Source: Propionibacteriaceae bacterium (GTDB taxonomy: Bacteria; Actinomycetota; Actinomycetes; Propionibacteriales; Propionibacteriaceae). From it: DNA of 12,387 bases. The stretch spans positions 1 to 12,387 of the forward strand of contig WRJP01000047.1 of assembly GCA_009778535.1 (NCBI GenBank). The letters run 5' to 3'. Shown in pieces: positions 1-6,228 of the stretch; the first letter of the stretch is position 1, and each line of letters begins with the position of its first letter. Made by a program: the position numbers and the translations under genes. The notes under the pieces were generated by a model. It was not told where the DNA came from. It saw nothing but the letters and a program-made list of their open reading frames with translations, and did not search any database.

Positions 1-294
1 GACTTAGCAGACCAGGCTTACTATCACCGTGAACTGCCCTACGACCCGGCGCTGCTCGGACGCCGCAACCCCCGCCTAGACGACGCTAGGGCTTTGGCTG
101 TCAGTGGAGCTGTTTCTTTCACCGACGCGACCCACGCAACTGTTACCAGCAAACCAGCGAGTTATCTAGTCGTTTTGAACGAGAACTTAGCCGAGGCCTC
201 TTGTACCTGTCCTTGGTACGGACGCTACCGCGGTACCCGCGGCCCTTGCAAACACGTCCTTGCCGCCCAGCTAGCCGCCTCTGCCGGTGGTTGA
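1..294 (+). CDS. SWIM zinc-finger family protein, C-terminal end (5' partial)
   Basis: The reading frame is open from the first base and gives 97 residues before TGA at 292-294; the start of the gene lies outside the window. Residues 68-85 form a SWIM finger with zinc ligands Cys68, Cys70, Cys83 and His85 (C-x-C-x12-C-x-H), in a context (CTCPW...RGPCKHVLAA) typical of actinobacterial SWIM proteins. The upstream segment YYHRELPYD also matches that family as I remember it. SWIM fingers are predicted to bind DNA or protein; actinobacterial members often lie in clusters with MoxR ATPases and VWA proteins, but that context is outside this window. The last two glycine codons and the stop are formed by the intergenic repeat at 286-344, so the C-terminus may have been set by the repeat. 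The family is fairly certain, the cellular role is not. Confidence 0.85.
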   Translation, partial: DLADQAYYHRELPYDPALLGRRNPRLDDARALAVSGAVSFTDATHATVTSKPASYLVVLNENLAEASCTCPWYGRYRGTRGPCKHVLAAQLAASAGG

Positions 295-344
295 GTGCCG
301 ACCGAAGGTCGGTGTATCGAAACCCGTATCGAGACCAAACCACC
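286..344. repeat. Intergenic inverted-repeat element overlapping a stop codon
   Basis: The ends are inverted copies: GGTGGTT at 286-292 and AACCACC at 338-344. Inside is a perfect 6-bp hairpin, CCGACC (298-303), loop GAA, GGTCGG (307-312), followed by two copies of GTATCGA (314-320 and 326-332). The pattern GGTGGTTGAG...GTATCGAAACC resembles a dispersed intergenic repeat that I recall from many actinobacterial genomes. It lies between two convergent genes, contains the stop of the left one, and ends 22 bases from the stop of the right one. The hairpin could help end transcription, but no T-tract follows it on either strand. Confidence 0.6.
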
Positions 345-366
345 AAGGGAAAGCAGAGGCCGAGTG

Positions 367-1119
367 CTACCCACCTAGGATTTTCCCGAGCAAACCGCCA
401 AGCAGATCGCCGCCACCTGAAGCAGGTTCTTGCGGGGCTGCCGCTGGCTTCTTTGCAGGAGCTTTCTTGGCGGCAGTTGTCTTTGCCGCAGTAGTTCTAG
501 CCGTTGTAGTCCGTGCAGTGCTAGTTGTTTTAGCTGCCGTGGTTCTGGTGGTAGTGGTACGCGCAGCTGGTGTTGCCTTTGGCGCAGCATTTCCACCAAG
601 TGCTCCACCGAGCACATTTCCGAGGAGTCCACCCAAATCAGGGCCCCCGGAGCCACCGCCACCGAGTACATTGCCCATCACGCCGCCAACTAGACCGCCG
701 AGGAGGTCATTTCCGCCGCCGCCAGCAGCAGGCTTCTTCGCACCGCCACCGAGCACCTGGCCAGAAAGCCAAGACATCACCATCGGAGCCAGCATCGGCA
801 ATAGATTGGAGATCATCTTGGGATCAAAACCGGCTAGGCCTTTGGGGGCAGCCTTGCCTTTGCCAAGGGCGTGGTTCACGATCTTGGCACCATCTTCGGT
901 GTCAACATCGTCCAAGCTGGCAGGAGCTTTGGAGTGCTGTGTCAGCGCTGACAGCAGACTCGCTTGTCCCGTGGCATTGGAACTATTGCTTTGGAGGCCG
1001 CTTAGAAGGGCGGGGATGGCCGCGCTAGCAGCCTTCTTGGTGGTAGTGGTGTCGGTCCCTAAACGGCCGGCTAAGTCTTTGATATCTATCCCTTTGAGGA
1101 TTTCAGAGATTGCATCCAT
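367..1119 (-). CDS. DUF937 (YidB-like) domain protein with Gly-rich repeats and basic Thr/Ala/Lys linker
   Basis: This 250-residue protein starts with a DUF937 domain (about residues 1-125, beginning MDAISEILKG), a family of unknown function found widely in bacteria. After it come glycine-rich repeats of one motif: DLLGGLVGGVMGNVLGG (138-154), DLGGLLGNVLGG (161-172) and, at the very end, DLLGGLLGKILGG (238-250). Between the second and third copies is a cationic low-complexity linker (about 180-229) of Thr, Ala, Arg, Lys and Pro, similar in composition to histone-H1-like tails. I see no signal peptide or clear membrane helix. The ATG at 1119 has no convincing ribosome-binding site, which fits a leaderless or very short-leader mRNA. 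The gene is convergent with the SWIM gene and separate from the next minus-strand gene, whose terminator lies between them. Domain assignment is firm; function is unknown. Confidence 0.85.
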   Translation of the reverse strand: MDAISEILKGIDIKDLAGRLGTDTTTTKKAASAAIPALLSGLQSNSSNATGQASLLSALTQHSKAPASLDDVDTEDGAKIVNHALGKGKAAPKGLAGFDPKMISNLLPMLAPMVMSWLSGQVLGGGAKKPAAGGGGNDLLGGLVGGVMGNVLGGGGSGGPDLGGLLGNVLGGALGGNAAPKATPAARTTTTRTTAAKTTSTARTTTARTTAAKTTAAKKAPAKKPAAAPQEPASGGGDLLGGLLGKILGG

Positions 1120-1125
1120 GGTGGG

Positions 1126-1165
1126 ATATTACCGGTTTATAGCGCCGCTAGTGCCGATTTCGCAA
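1126..1165 (-). promoter_or_regulatory. Promoter candidates for the DUF937 gene, short-leader or leaderless
   Basis: On the minus strand TTGCGA (1165-1160) and TATAAA (1141-1136) are separated by 18 bp, a good sigma-70-type pair that would start transcription about 10 bases before the ATG. A second -10-like hexamer, TAATAT (1131-1126), ends exactly 6 bases before the ATG, the spacing expected for a leaderless transcript, but it lacks a matching -35. Either choice explains the absent Shine-Dalgarno sequence. Confidence 0.5.
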
Positions 1166-1226
1166 TAGAGGGTAATTTATGGACACTCTGAAAACTTCGA
1201 GATCGCATTCGCTCTGTTAGGGGAGA

Positions 1227-1271
1227 GAAAAACGCAGCGGCCGTACCGTCATCTGACGACACGACCGCTGC
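1227..1271 (-). terminator. Rho-independent terminator of the four-helix membrane protein gene
   Basis: Read on the minus strand, arms 1271-1254 and 1251-1234 form an 18-position stem with no mismatch when three G-U pairs are allowed (the loop will open a pair or two), followed by GTTTTTCTC. It begins about 20 bases after the stop at 1292. On the plus strand the same three positions become A-C mismatches and no T-tract follows, so the structure acts on the minus strand only. Confidence 0.85.
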
Positions 1272-1291
1272 TTAAATAATTTATGCGTCAA

Positions 1292-2083
1292 CTATGCGGC
1301 GGCGCGGGCTTCACGCACCCATGCCTCTATTTCGTCAATGTTGTCTGGAGTAGGCAGGTTGCATTGGTTTGCACCCAATTCTTGCCTCAGGTTCAAGGTG
1401 ATACCGGTCTTGCCTGCGGCAAAGGCATCAGCTGTCGTGCCGGAGAGGATTTCCGTCGACCTGGAAAAATCGGACACATTCTCACAAAGATGCATGACGT
1501 TCCCGCCAGGAGTCCAGAAAACCTTGTCTTCGCCGACTAGCTGGGTGACTACCTGCGATTCGACTGCTGCCTGCTCTTGCGAAAGTGGCGTAAAGTCAAT
1601 GCCGAAGAATGTTGCTGCCAGCGCCAAGACGATGCCAATTCCTCCAGCTATACCCTTTTGAGTACCATCCATGTCCTTGTTCAAGAAGATCAAGATGATG
1701 AGCGGAACGAATGCAATAATTGCGATTATGGCGCCAAGTTGATTCTGTACGAAGAAGCGCACAGGTTCTTTTGAAGATGCTGGATCAAGATGATTGGCCT
1801 TCTTCCACAACTGCGAGCCGATGATGGCCAAGGCAGCGATCACGACTAGCAGCCCGATAAGCAGATAAAATCTCCACTGTGGGAAACCTTGCGCTGCTGC
1901 GAGTTCGTCGAAGGATGGGCGCAACACCCAAAAGATTGCAAACGCTTCAAGTCCGATTGCCACGACCCACATCACAATCGCAATAATGCGATTTGTTGTA
2001 GCGCTAGCCTTGGCTTCTGGAGTCGGTGTGAAGACTGGCTCAGCCTTCTTCGTTCTACTACTTGCCGGTTTCTCACTGGACAC
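1292..2083 (-). CDS. Conserved actinobacterial four-helix membrane protein, function unknown
   Basis: The GTG at 2083 is chosen as start because AAAGGGG stands 6-7 bases upstream; an ATG 51 bases earlier has no such signal. The product is 263 residues. A hydrophilic Lys/Pro/Ala/Ser-rich N-terminus (1-31) is followed by predicted membrane segments at about 33-54, 72-93, 116-134 and 144-164, then a soluble C-terminal region (165-263) with two cysteines (in HLCENV and NQCNLP). The stretch between helices 2 and 3, with DPASSKEPVRFFVQNQLG, is of a kind I recall as strongly conserved in uncharacterised proteins of Bifidobacterium and Actinomyces. With four helices both ends should lie in the cytoplasm. 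It is transcribed alone, with its own promoter and terminator, divergently from the BlaI-type operon. No function can be given. Confidence 0.8.
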   Translation of the reverse strand: MSSEKPASSRTKKAEPVFTPTPEAKASATTNRIIAIVMWVVAIGLEAFAIFWVLRPSFDELAAAQGFPQWRFYLLIGLLVVIAALAIIGSQLWKKANHLDPASSKEPVRFFVQNQLGAIIAIIAFVPLIILIFLNKDMDGTQKGIAGGIGIVLALAATFFGIDFTPLSQEQAAVESQVVTQLVGEDKVFWTPGGNVMHLCENVSDFSRSTEILSGTTADAFAAGKTGITLNLRQELGANQCNLPTPDNIDEIEAWVREARAAA

Positions 2084-2185
2084 TATCGATCCCCTTTGAT
2101 TTCTACCGCATTTCGGCGGCACCTTATCGGTCAATTCCGAGCGTTGCTACGCAGGCGAAATTCACCTCTACGAATTTGTTATCAA

Positions 2186-2213
2186 TATTTAGGGACTGGT
2201 CACCGTTTGTCAA
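2186..2213 (-). promoter_or_regulatory. Promoter candidate for the four-helix membrane protein gene
   Basis: On the minus strand a consensus TTGACA (2213-2208) is followed after 16 bp by TAAATA (2191-2186), within TAAATATTG. The start point would be near 2179, giving a leader of about 95 bases before the GTG at 2083. The -35 is perfect; the -10 is moderate. Confidence 0.5.
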
Positions 2214-2287
2214 GCGATCTCAGCAGCAAAAACCGGGTTTTTGGACAGGTAAAGGCTCCAAGCTGTTCCGCTCCTGCTGTCTGGAGC

Positions 2288-2316
2288 TTGACGGGCTGGG
2301 ACTAGCGCGATAGTCT
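2288..2316 (+). promoter_or_regulatory. Promoter of the repressor operon
   Basis: TTGACG (2288-2293) and TAGTCT (2311-2316) are 17 bp apart, placing the start of transcription near 2323. The -10 overlaps the first palindromic operator candidate, and the second lies just downstream of the start point, the arrangement expected for an autoregulated repressor gene. Confidence 0.55.
2301..2314. promoter_or_regulatory. Operator candidate 1 for the BlaI-type repressor
   Basis: The palindrome ACTA-N6-TAGT overlaps the -10 region of the repressor promoter. BlaI/MecI repressors bind short dyads with related TAGT/ACTA-type half-sites, so this is a natural self-binding site. The 11 bases from 2307 (GCGATAGTCTG) recur exactly at 2332. 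Confidence 0.55.
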
Positions 2317-2325
2317 GAGAGTTGT

Positions 2326-2339
2326 ACTATTGCGATAGT
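2326..2339. promoter_or_regulatory. Operator candidate 2 for the BlaI-type repressor
   Basis: ACTAT-TGCG-ATAGT is a perfect 5-bp inverted repeat with the same ACTA-N6-TAGT core as the first site. The two centres are exactly 25 bp apart, so the sites are also direct repeats. It lies between the expected transcription start and the GGAG ribosome-binding site at 2342-2345. Confidence 0.55.
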
Positions 2340-2349
2340 CTGGAGTGGG

Positions 2350-2721
2350 ATGGAACAGATCAAGCTATTTGAGGGCGAGTTGAAGCTGATGGAATTGCTG
2401 TGGGAAAACGAAGGTGCCACAGCAAAGCAACTATCTGCACTGGCTGCCGAAAAGATCGGCTGGAACAAGAACACGACCTACACCGTCATTCGGAAATTGG
2501 TTGCCAAGGGGGCAATCAAACGCGATGACCCCGATTTCGTCTGCCGAAGTTTGGTCGGTCGGGAAGCTGTCGCACATCAGGAAGCAAAGACGGTACTGCA
2601 CTCTTTCTTTGGCGGTTCGATTCCAGCGCTTTTCTCGTCATTCATGTCTGAAGGTGCCCTATCACAAGCGGAGATTGACGACCTGCGTCGCCTAATCGAT
2701 GAGCATGAGCAGGCAGACTGA
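2350..2721 (+). CDS. blaI: BlaI/MecI/CopY-family transcriptional repressor
   Basis: This 123-residue protein has the usual length of the penicillinase-repressor family. The N-terminal part is a winged helix-turn-helix (about 8-70), with ELKLMELLWENEGATAKQL leading to the recognition region NKNTTYTVIRKLVAKG (39-54), a hallmark of the family. The C-terminal third (about 75-123) should form the dimerisation helices. In known systems a dimer blocks its own operon until a partner M56 protease triggers its cleavage. The ATG at 2350 follows GGAG by 4 bases. The gene leads an operon: the M56 peptidase begins 5 bases after its stop. No classic Asn-Phe cleavage site is obvious. The family is sure; that the inducer is a beta-lactam is not supported. 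Confidence 0.93.
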   Translation: MEQIKLFEGELKLMELLWENEGATAKQLSALAAEKIGWNKNTTYTVIRKLVAKGAIKRDDPDFVCRSLVGREAVAHQEAKTVLHSFFGGSIPALFSSFMSEGALSQAEIDDLRRLIDEHEQAD

Positions 2722-2726
2722 CCACA

Positions 2727-3671
2727 ATGCTTACCACCGTTTTCTATTTCGTGCTCAACATGAGCCTAGCTTCATGTTTGGTGATCGTGGCACTGCTAGG
2801 AATCAGGGCAGTAAAACCCCTGCCGCGGCGTTGGGTATATCCGCTATGGGGGCTTGCGTTCTTTAGACTGATGATGCCATTCACCTTGCCAACTGATTGG
2901 AGCTTGTTCAACCTCACTGGCTCCTTGGTGAAGCGACTAGTGACGATTGAGACCGTAATTCCAGTGCCAAGACCGACCTGGAACCTGACAGCGATGAACT
3001 GGATTGGTGCCGCCGAACAATACGCCCCACTGGTTTTTAAGACCGAATCGTTGCGGCAAGTCTTCAGTGTCGCTGCACTGGTTTGGATCATTGTCGCTGT
3101 TGCCGGATTGGCCACTGCCGTTATCTTGTACGTCCTGACCCGTGCTGAACTAAATAAAGCTCAACTAATCGAAGGCAATCTCTATCACGCCGATACCGTG
3201 ACTTCGCCGGTTTTGATTGGGCTGATACGACCGAAAATCATCTTGCCTAGCTCCCTTGATCCAGACAGTGCTGAAGGACGTATGGTGCTTGCACACGAGC
3301 AGGTACACCTGCATCGACGTGACAATCTTTGGCGGCTGCTCGCCATTGGCCTTGCCTGTCTGCATTGGTTTAATCCGCTCGCCTGGGTGATGCTACGAGC
3401 CTTTTTCACCGACATGGAATTGGCCACCGACGAGCTGGTAGTCAAAAAATTCGCCCCAGCGCAACGTCGCTCATACGCCAAGGCTTTGCTGCGCTTCTCC
3501 GATACCAAACCAACGCTCGTCTCAGCCGGATTTGGGCACAGCGGCGTCCGAGTCCGGGTAACAAACGTCCTGAACTATCGCAGGCTAACCCTGATCGGCG
3601 CCATCGCCTCGGCCGGTTTTCTTGCGCTCGTGACCTTGGTGCTGCTAACTAACCCAGGTTTACGAGGTTGA
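2727..3671 (+). CDS. M56-family (BlaR1-like) membrane zinc metallopeptidase without C-terminal sensor domain
   Basis: This 314-residue protein has a zinc-protease motif HEQVH at 190-194 (His190, Glu191, His194) followed by HRRDN, and a likely third zinc ligand in MELATDE (Glu231 and neighbours), the counterpart of the ELxCDE segment of M56 peptidases. Membrane helices are seen at about 5-26, 38-52, 112-138, probably 203-222, and 287-307. BlaR1 and MecR1 have the same N-terminal membrane-protease part but then about 250 residues of extracellular penicillin-binding domain; here the chain ends seven residues after the last helix. The peptidase probably acts on the repressor encoded 5 bases upstream, directly or through another factor (inference from known M56/BlaI pairs). 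It has no strong ribosome-binding site and is likely translationally coupled to the repressor gene. What it senses must come from elsewhere, possibly from the next gene. Confidence 0.88.
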   Translation: MLTTVFYFVLNMSLASCLVIVALLGIRAVKPLPRRWVYPLWGLAFFRLMMPFTLPTDWSLFNLTGSLVKRLVTIETVIPVPRPTWNLTAMNWIGAAEQYAPLVFKTESLRQVFSVAALVWIIVAVAGLATAVILYVLTRAELNKAQLIEGNLYHADTVTSPVLIGLIRPKIILPSSLDPDSAEGRMVLAHEQVHLHRRDNLWRLLAIGLACLHWFNPLAWVMLRAFFTDMELATDELVVKKFAPAQRRSYAKALLRFSDTKPTLVSAGFGHSGVRVRVTNVLNYRRLTLIGAIASAGFLALVTLVLLTNPGLRG

Positions 3672-3673
3672 AC

Positions 3674-6103
3674 ATGAATGCCTTCCGTCGCTTTTACATC
3701 ATTGCCCTGATTGGGCTGGCCACTTTGTCGGCATACCCGCTGATCAATGCCATACGTATGACGGCGATCAGCGTGTCCGAAGGGGCAATCGAACCAGAAC
3801 AGTACACGAAATACGTCATTCCCTACGCCGCCATCTGTACCGCACTATTGGCCTTCACTGTCGCGCTACCTGCCTTGCTGGCACTGAAAAAACCTAGATT
3901 TTTGGGCATTGGGGTTGGCTTGGGCGCAGCTTACGGCATTTTCTTTGTGGTGGAGCGGTTTTTAGAGTCCATCCAGATCAGGGTTTCCGAAATGACATTG
4001 GTGAACCCATCCACACTTGGGTATCTTCCCGGTGGCGAGGCCCCAACCGTCGACATTTGGCAATCGGCACTGTGCATCGCCTCTCCACTCACCCGGGAGC
4101 GGGCTTGGACGTATGTTTCCAACGACAGATACCTATACATCGCTGGCGATGATTCATACAAAGTTCACTACTATCTGATCGCCCTGTTTCTGATTACGAT
4201 GGTCGCCGGATTGCTCTACGGGCTCGCCCGCATGATTCGAGCCGAAGCCTGGTCGCGGGCGAAAGCGCTGATACTGCGCGGCAGCGCCACGGCGGCTTTA
4301 GTCAGTATGTGTATTTTCGCCAATACCACCGCGTTCTTTCGCCAGACTGCCCCGATTCAGACTCCGCTCGCCGCCGCCTTGACCGGCGCATTCTTTGTGG
4401 TTTTGGGTACGTCGGTTGGAAGCTACGTCGGCAGCTACACCTTGGCGCGAAAACGACTGTGGGCGTTCGTGCTGCCGGTGCTGGTAAGCGTCGGAACCTG
4501 TATGGCCATGTACGTTGGGGAGGCGGTCATGATGTCTGGAAACCTGTATCGCTTCGGAAATGGCTGGTTCTTTGAGCCGCTGGGTTCACTGGTACTGGCG
4601 CCGGTGGATATTTTGATCGTTGCCGGTTCAGGCGGGCTGACTGCGCTGATTGCACAGCAGTCGCGAAAACGTCTGTCCTGGCCGGGCAAGCGCACCCTGA
4701 TTGGTGTTCTGGCTGTTAGTACCGCTTTCGCCGTTTTGGGAACGAGTTTGGCTTGGGCAACTCCGGCAGTCGAACCGGAGCCGACCTGTTGCTACGTCAC
4801 ATCCGAGGTTCTCTACATGAGTCCGTTCAGTTCGGTAGCGCCGTTCGGAAAGACACCATATGTCTATGGTTTCACCGGCGACCTGGTTCCGGTTTTCCTC
4901 GTCGGCAATACCACATCTGGAACCGTGAACCGCTACACGGCTGAACGTTTCCACACCCCAGTGGGCGTTGACGAGTTCGCTGGTGAAGAAATACCAGCAT
5001 TTGCCAAACTGCCCGAACTCGAAACCTACAAAGAACGCTACCTGCTAGCTGAAATGACTGGCGAGTTCGGCGTGCGACACAAGCTGTACCAGATGGACAA
5101 CGAACTTTGGTTGAGTCAGCTCAGTGGGGATCGTATCTGGTCGGTCTATCGACTCCAACGCACCGGAAAGACCAGCCTGAATGATCTGGAGCGAGCATTA
5201 GTGGTGTACGAAGGCAATCCACAACCCGCTCCTGCACCGCCGTATTGGGAGAACCAGCTGAACATTGCGGACGTTTTTGCACTCGCCCGCAAAGGTGCTG
5301 CGTTGCAGTTGGCTGATTTTGAACCCTATGTCTACCACCTTGTCGGGGAGGATTTCTCGACCCGACTCTATGAGGTGGTCGGAGCAGACACCGTACTAGT
5401 GCGTGCCAACCATGACCGCCTGCTTGCGGCAAACTTGCTATCACGCCGAACCTTAGACCACAGCGCGACTGTTCCCTTGCGCAATGGATTCGCGGCGGTT
5501 GCCGAGTATTTGAACCCTTTTCACAGGTTTAGAAACCTTGAGTTTGAGTTCGACCGAGCAACTACCGAAGGCGATGAGCGCGCTCTGATCTGGGAGGACG
5601 ACTTCGACGCGATTCGGTACTACCTGAACGTTGATTCTGCCGAGGAGATCGTCGTCGTGATCGGTGGTAAAGAACGCCTGCCGCTGAAACAGGCTCTCGC
5701 CGAGCGTCGCGTGACCATTGAGGAATTGGTTGCGAACGGTATTGGCGCCATCATCGCCGAGCCGATTAGCAATCGGCTAGGTGGTGGCTTTGCCGTCTTG
5801 GCGCACCAACATACCTTCGAGTTGAACGACGAAGCGTTCTACCCATCGAAAACCTTTATGTACGTTCCGGGTGAGGGAATGGCGGACTATTACGACGTTA
5901 ACGAGTTGACCGAAATCCTCACCTGGTATGGCTACTCGGCTAAAGCCGAGCAGCTTCGCCAAGTTCTCGATTCGACAAATCTGACCGCTATCGCTCGCGG
6001 TGAATATGTGCGCGGCGCGACGCTGGCTAAGGCTGGCATCAACGTCGAAGTGGGTTGGCAGTACAGCTCACACACCCCGGTCTGGTTCCGCATCGCTGGC
6101 TGA
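3674..6103 (+). CDS. Large membrane protein with about nine helices and a big C-terminal domain, unknown function, in BlaI/M56 operon
   Basis: Start: the ATG at 3674 is preferred because GAGG (3664-3667) lies 6 bases before it; the TTG at 3668 overlaps the upstream stop region and lacks such spacing. The product has 809 residues. Hydrophobic segments lie at about 6-24, 46-70, 75-96, 166-188, 205-225, 230-254, 262-287, 296-322 and 339-361, with a hydrophilic loop of about 65 residues between the third and fourth. After WATPAVEPEPTCCY comes a soluble region of about 440 residues to the end. With nine helices and a cytoplasmic N-terminus this region would be outside the cell, and the paired cysteines at its entrance would fit that. 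The region is rich in aromatic and acidic residues and shows no enzyme motif that I recognise. The gene follows the M56 gene by 2 bases, so both are surely co-transcribed. It may be the sensor or an accessory regulator for the sensorless M56 protein (inference). Confidence 0.8.
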   Translation: MNAFRRFYIIALIGLATLSAYPLINAIRMTAISVSEGAIEPEQYTKYVIPYAAICTALLAFTVALPALLALKKPRFLGIGVGLGAAYGIFFVVERFLESIQIRVSEMTLVNPSTLGYLPGGEAPTVDIWQSALCIASPLTRERAWTYVSNDRYLYIAGDDSYKVHYYLIALFLITMVAGLLYGLARMIRAEAWSRAKALILRGSATAALVSMCIFANTTAFFRQTAPIQTPLAAALTGAFFVVLGTSVGSYVGSYTLARKRLWAFVLPVLVSVGTCMAMYVGEAVMMSGNLYRFGNGWFFEPLGSLVLAPVDILIVAGSGGLTALIAQQSRKRLSWPGKRTLIGVLAVSTAFAVLGTSLAWATPAVEPEPTCCYVTSEVLYMSPFSSVAPFGKTPYVYGFTGDLVPVFLVGNTTSGTVNRYTAERFHTPVGVDEFAGEEIPAFAKLPELETYKERYLLAEMTGEFGVRHKLYQMDNELWLSQLSGDRIWSVYRLQRTGKTSLNDLERALVVYEGNPQPAPAPPYWENQLNIADVFALARKGAALQLADFEPYVYHLVGEDFSTRLYEVVGADTVLVRANHDRLLAANLLSRRTLDHSATVPLRNGFAAVAEYLNPFHRFRNLEFEFDRATTEGDERALIWEDDFDAIRYYLNVDSAEEIVVVIGGKERLPLKQALAERRVTIEELVANGIGAIIAEPISNRLGGGFAVLAHQHTFELNDEAFYPSKTFMYVPGEGMADYYDVNELTEILTWYGYSAKAEQLRQVLDSTNLTAIARGEYVRGATLAKAGINVEVGWQYSSHTPVWFRIAG

Positions 6104-6202
6104 GCAATACTCAACCAGCTTGGGCTAACGGCTATCCTGGTAAAGATTCACAGGTGACACACAGGGTCGCCATTAGTTTCGGCGAACAACATTGATTAGG
6201 CT

Positions 6203-6214
6203 CAGTTAAAACTG
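6203..6214. promoter_or_regulatory. Small inverted repeat before the first adaptor gene
   Basis: CAGTT-AA-AACTG lies 14 bases before the adaptor start in the 125-bp gap between the two operons. It could be a regulator site, but it does not match the ACTA-N6-TAGT sites of the repressor promoter. The gap shows no confident promoter or terminator: TAGGCT (6197-6202) is a possible -10 with only a weak -35. Confidence 0.2.
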
Positions 6215-6228
6215 ATGACAGGATTGCG

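Noticed and set aside
287..1168. A 293-codon plus-strand open frame opposite the DUF937 gene
   Set aside because: Its Pro/Ala/Val-rich product mirrors the low-complexity DUF937 gene, whose minus-strand frame matches a known family.
2084..2134. Longer N-terminus of the four-helix membrane protein from ATG 2134
   Set aside because: The extra 17 codons lack a ribosome-binding site, while GTG 2083 has AAAGGGG at good spacing.
2350..3671. Beta-lactam resistance regulation
   Set aside because: The M56 protein lacks the penicillin-binding sensor domain and no beta-lactamase or PBP gene is in the window; the family alone does not show the inducer.
3668..3673. TTG start at 3668 for the large membrane protein
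   Set aside because: GAGG at 3664-3667 is too close to the TTG but correctly spaced for ATG 3674.
6114..6142. Terminator after the large membrane protein gene
   Set aside because: Only short imperfect arms (ACCAG and CTGGT) are seen, with no T-tract.
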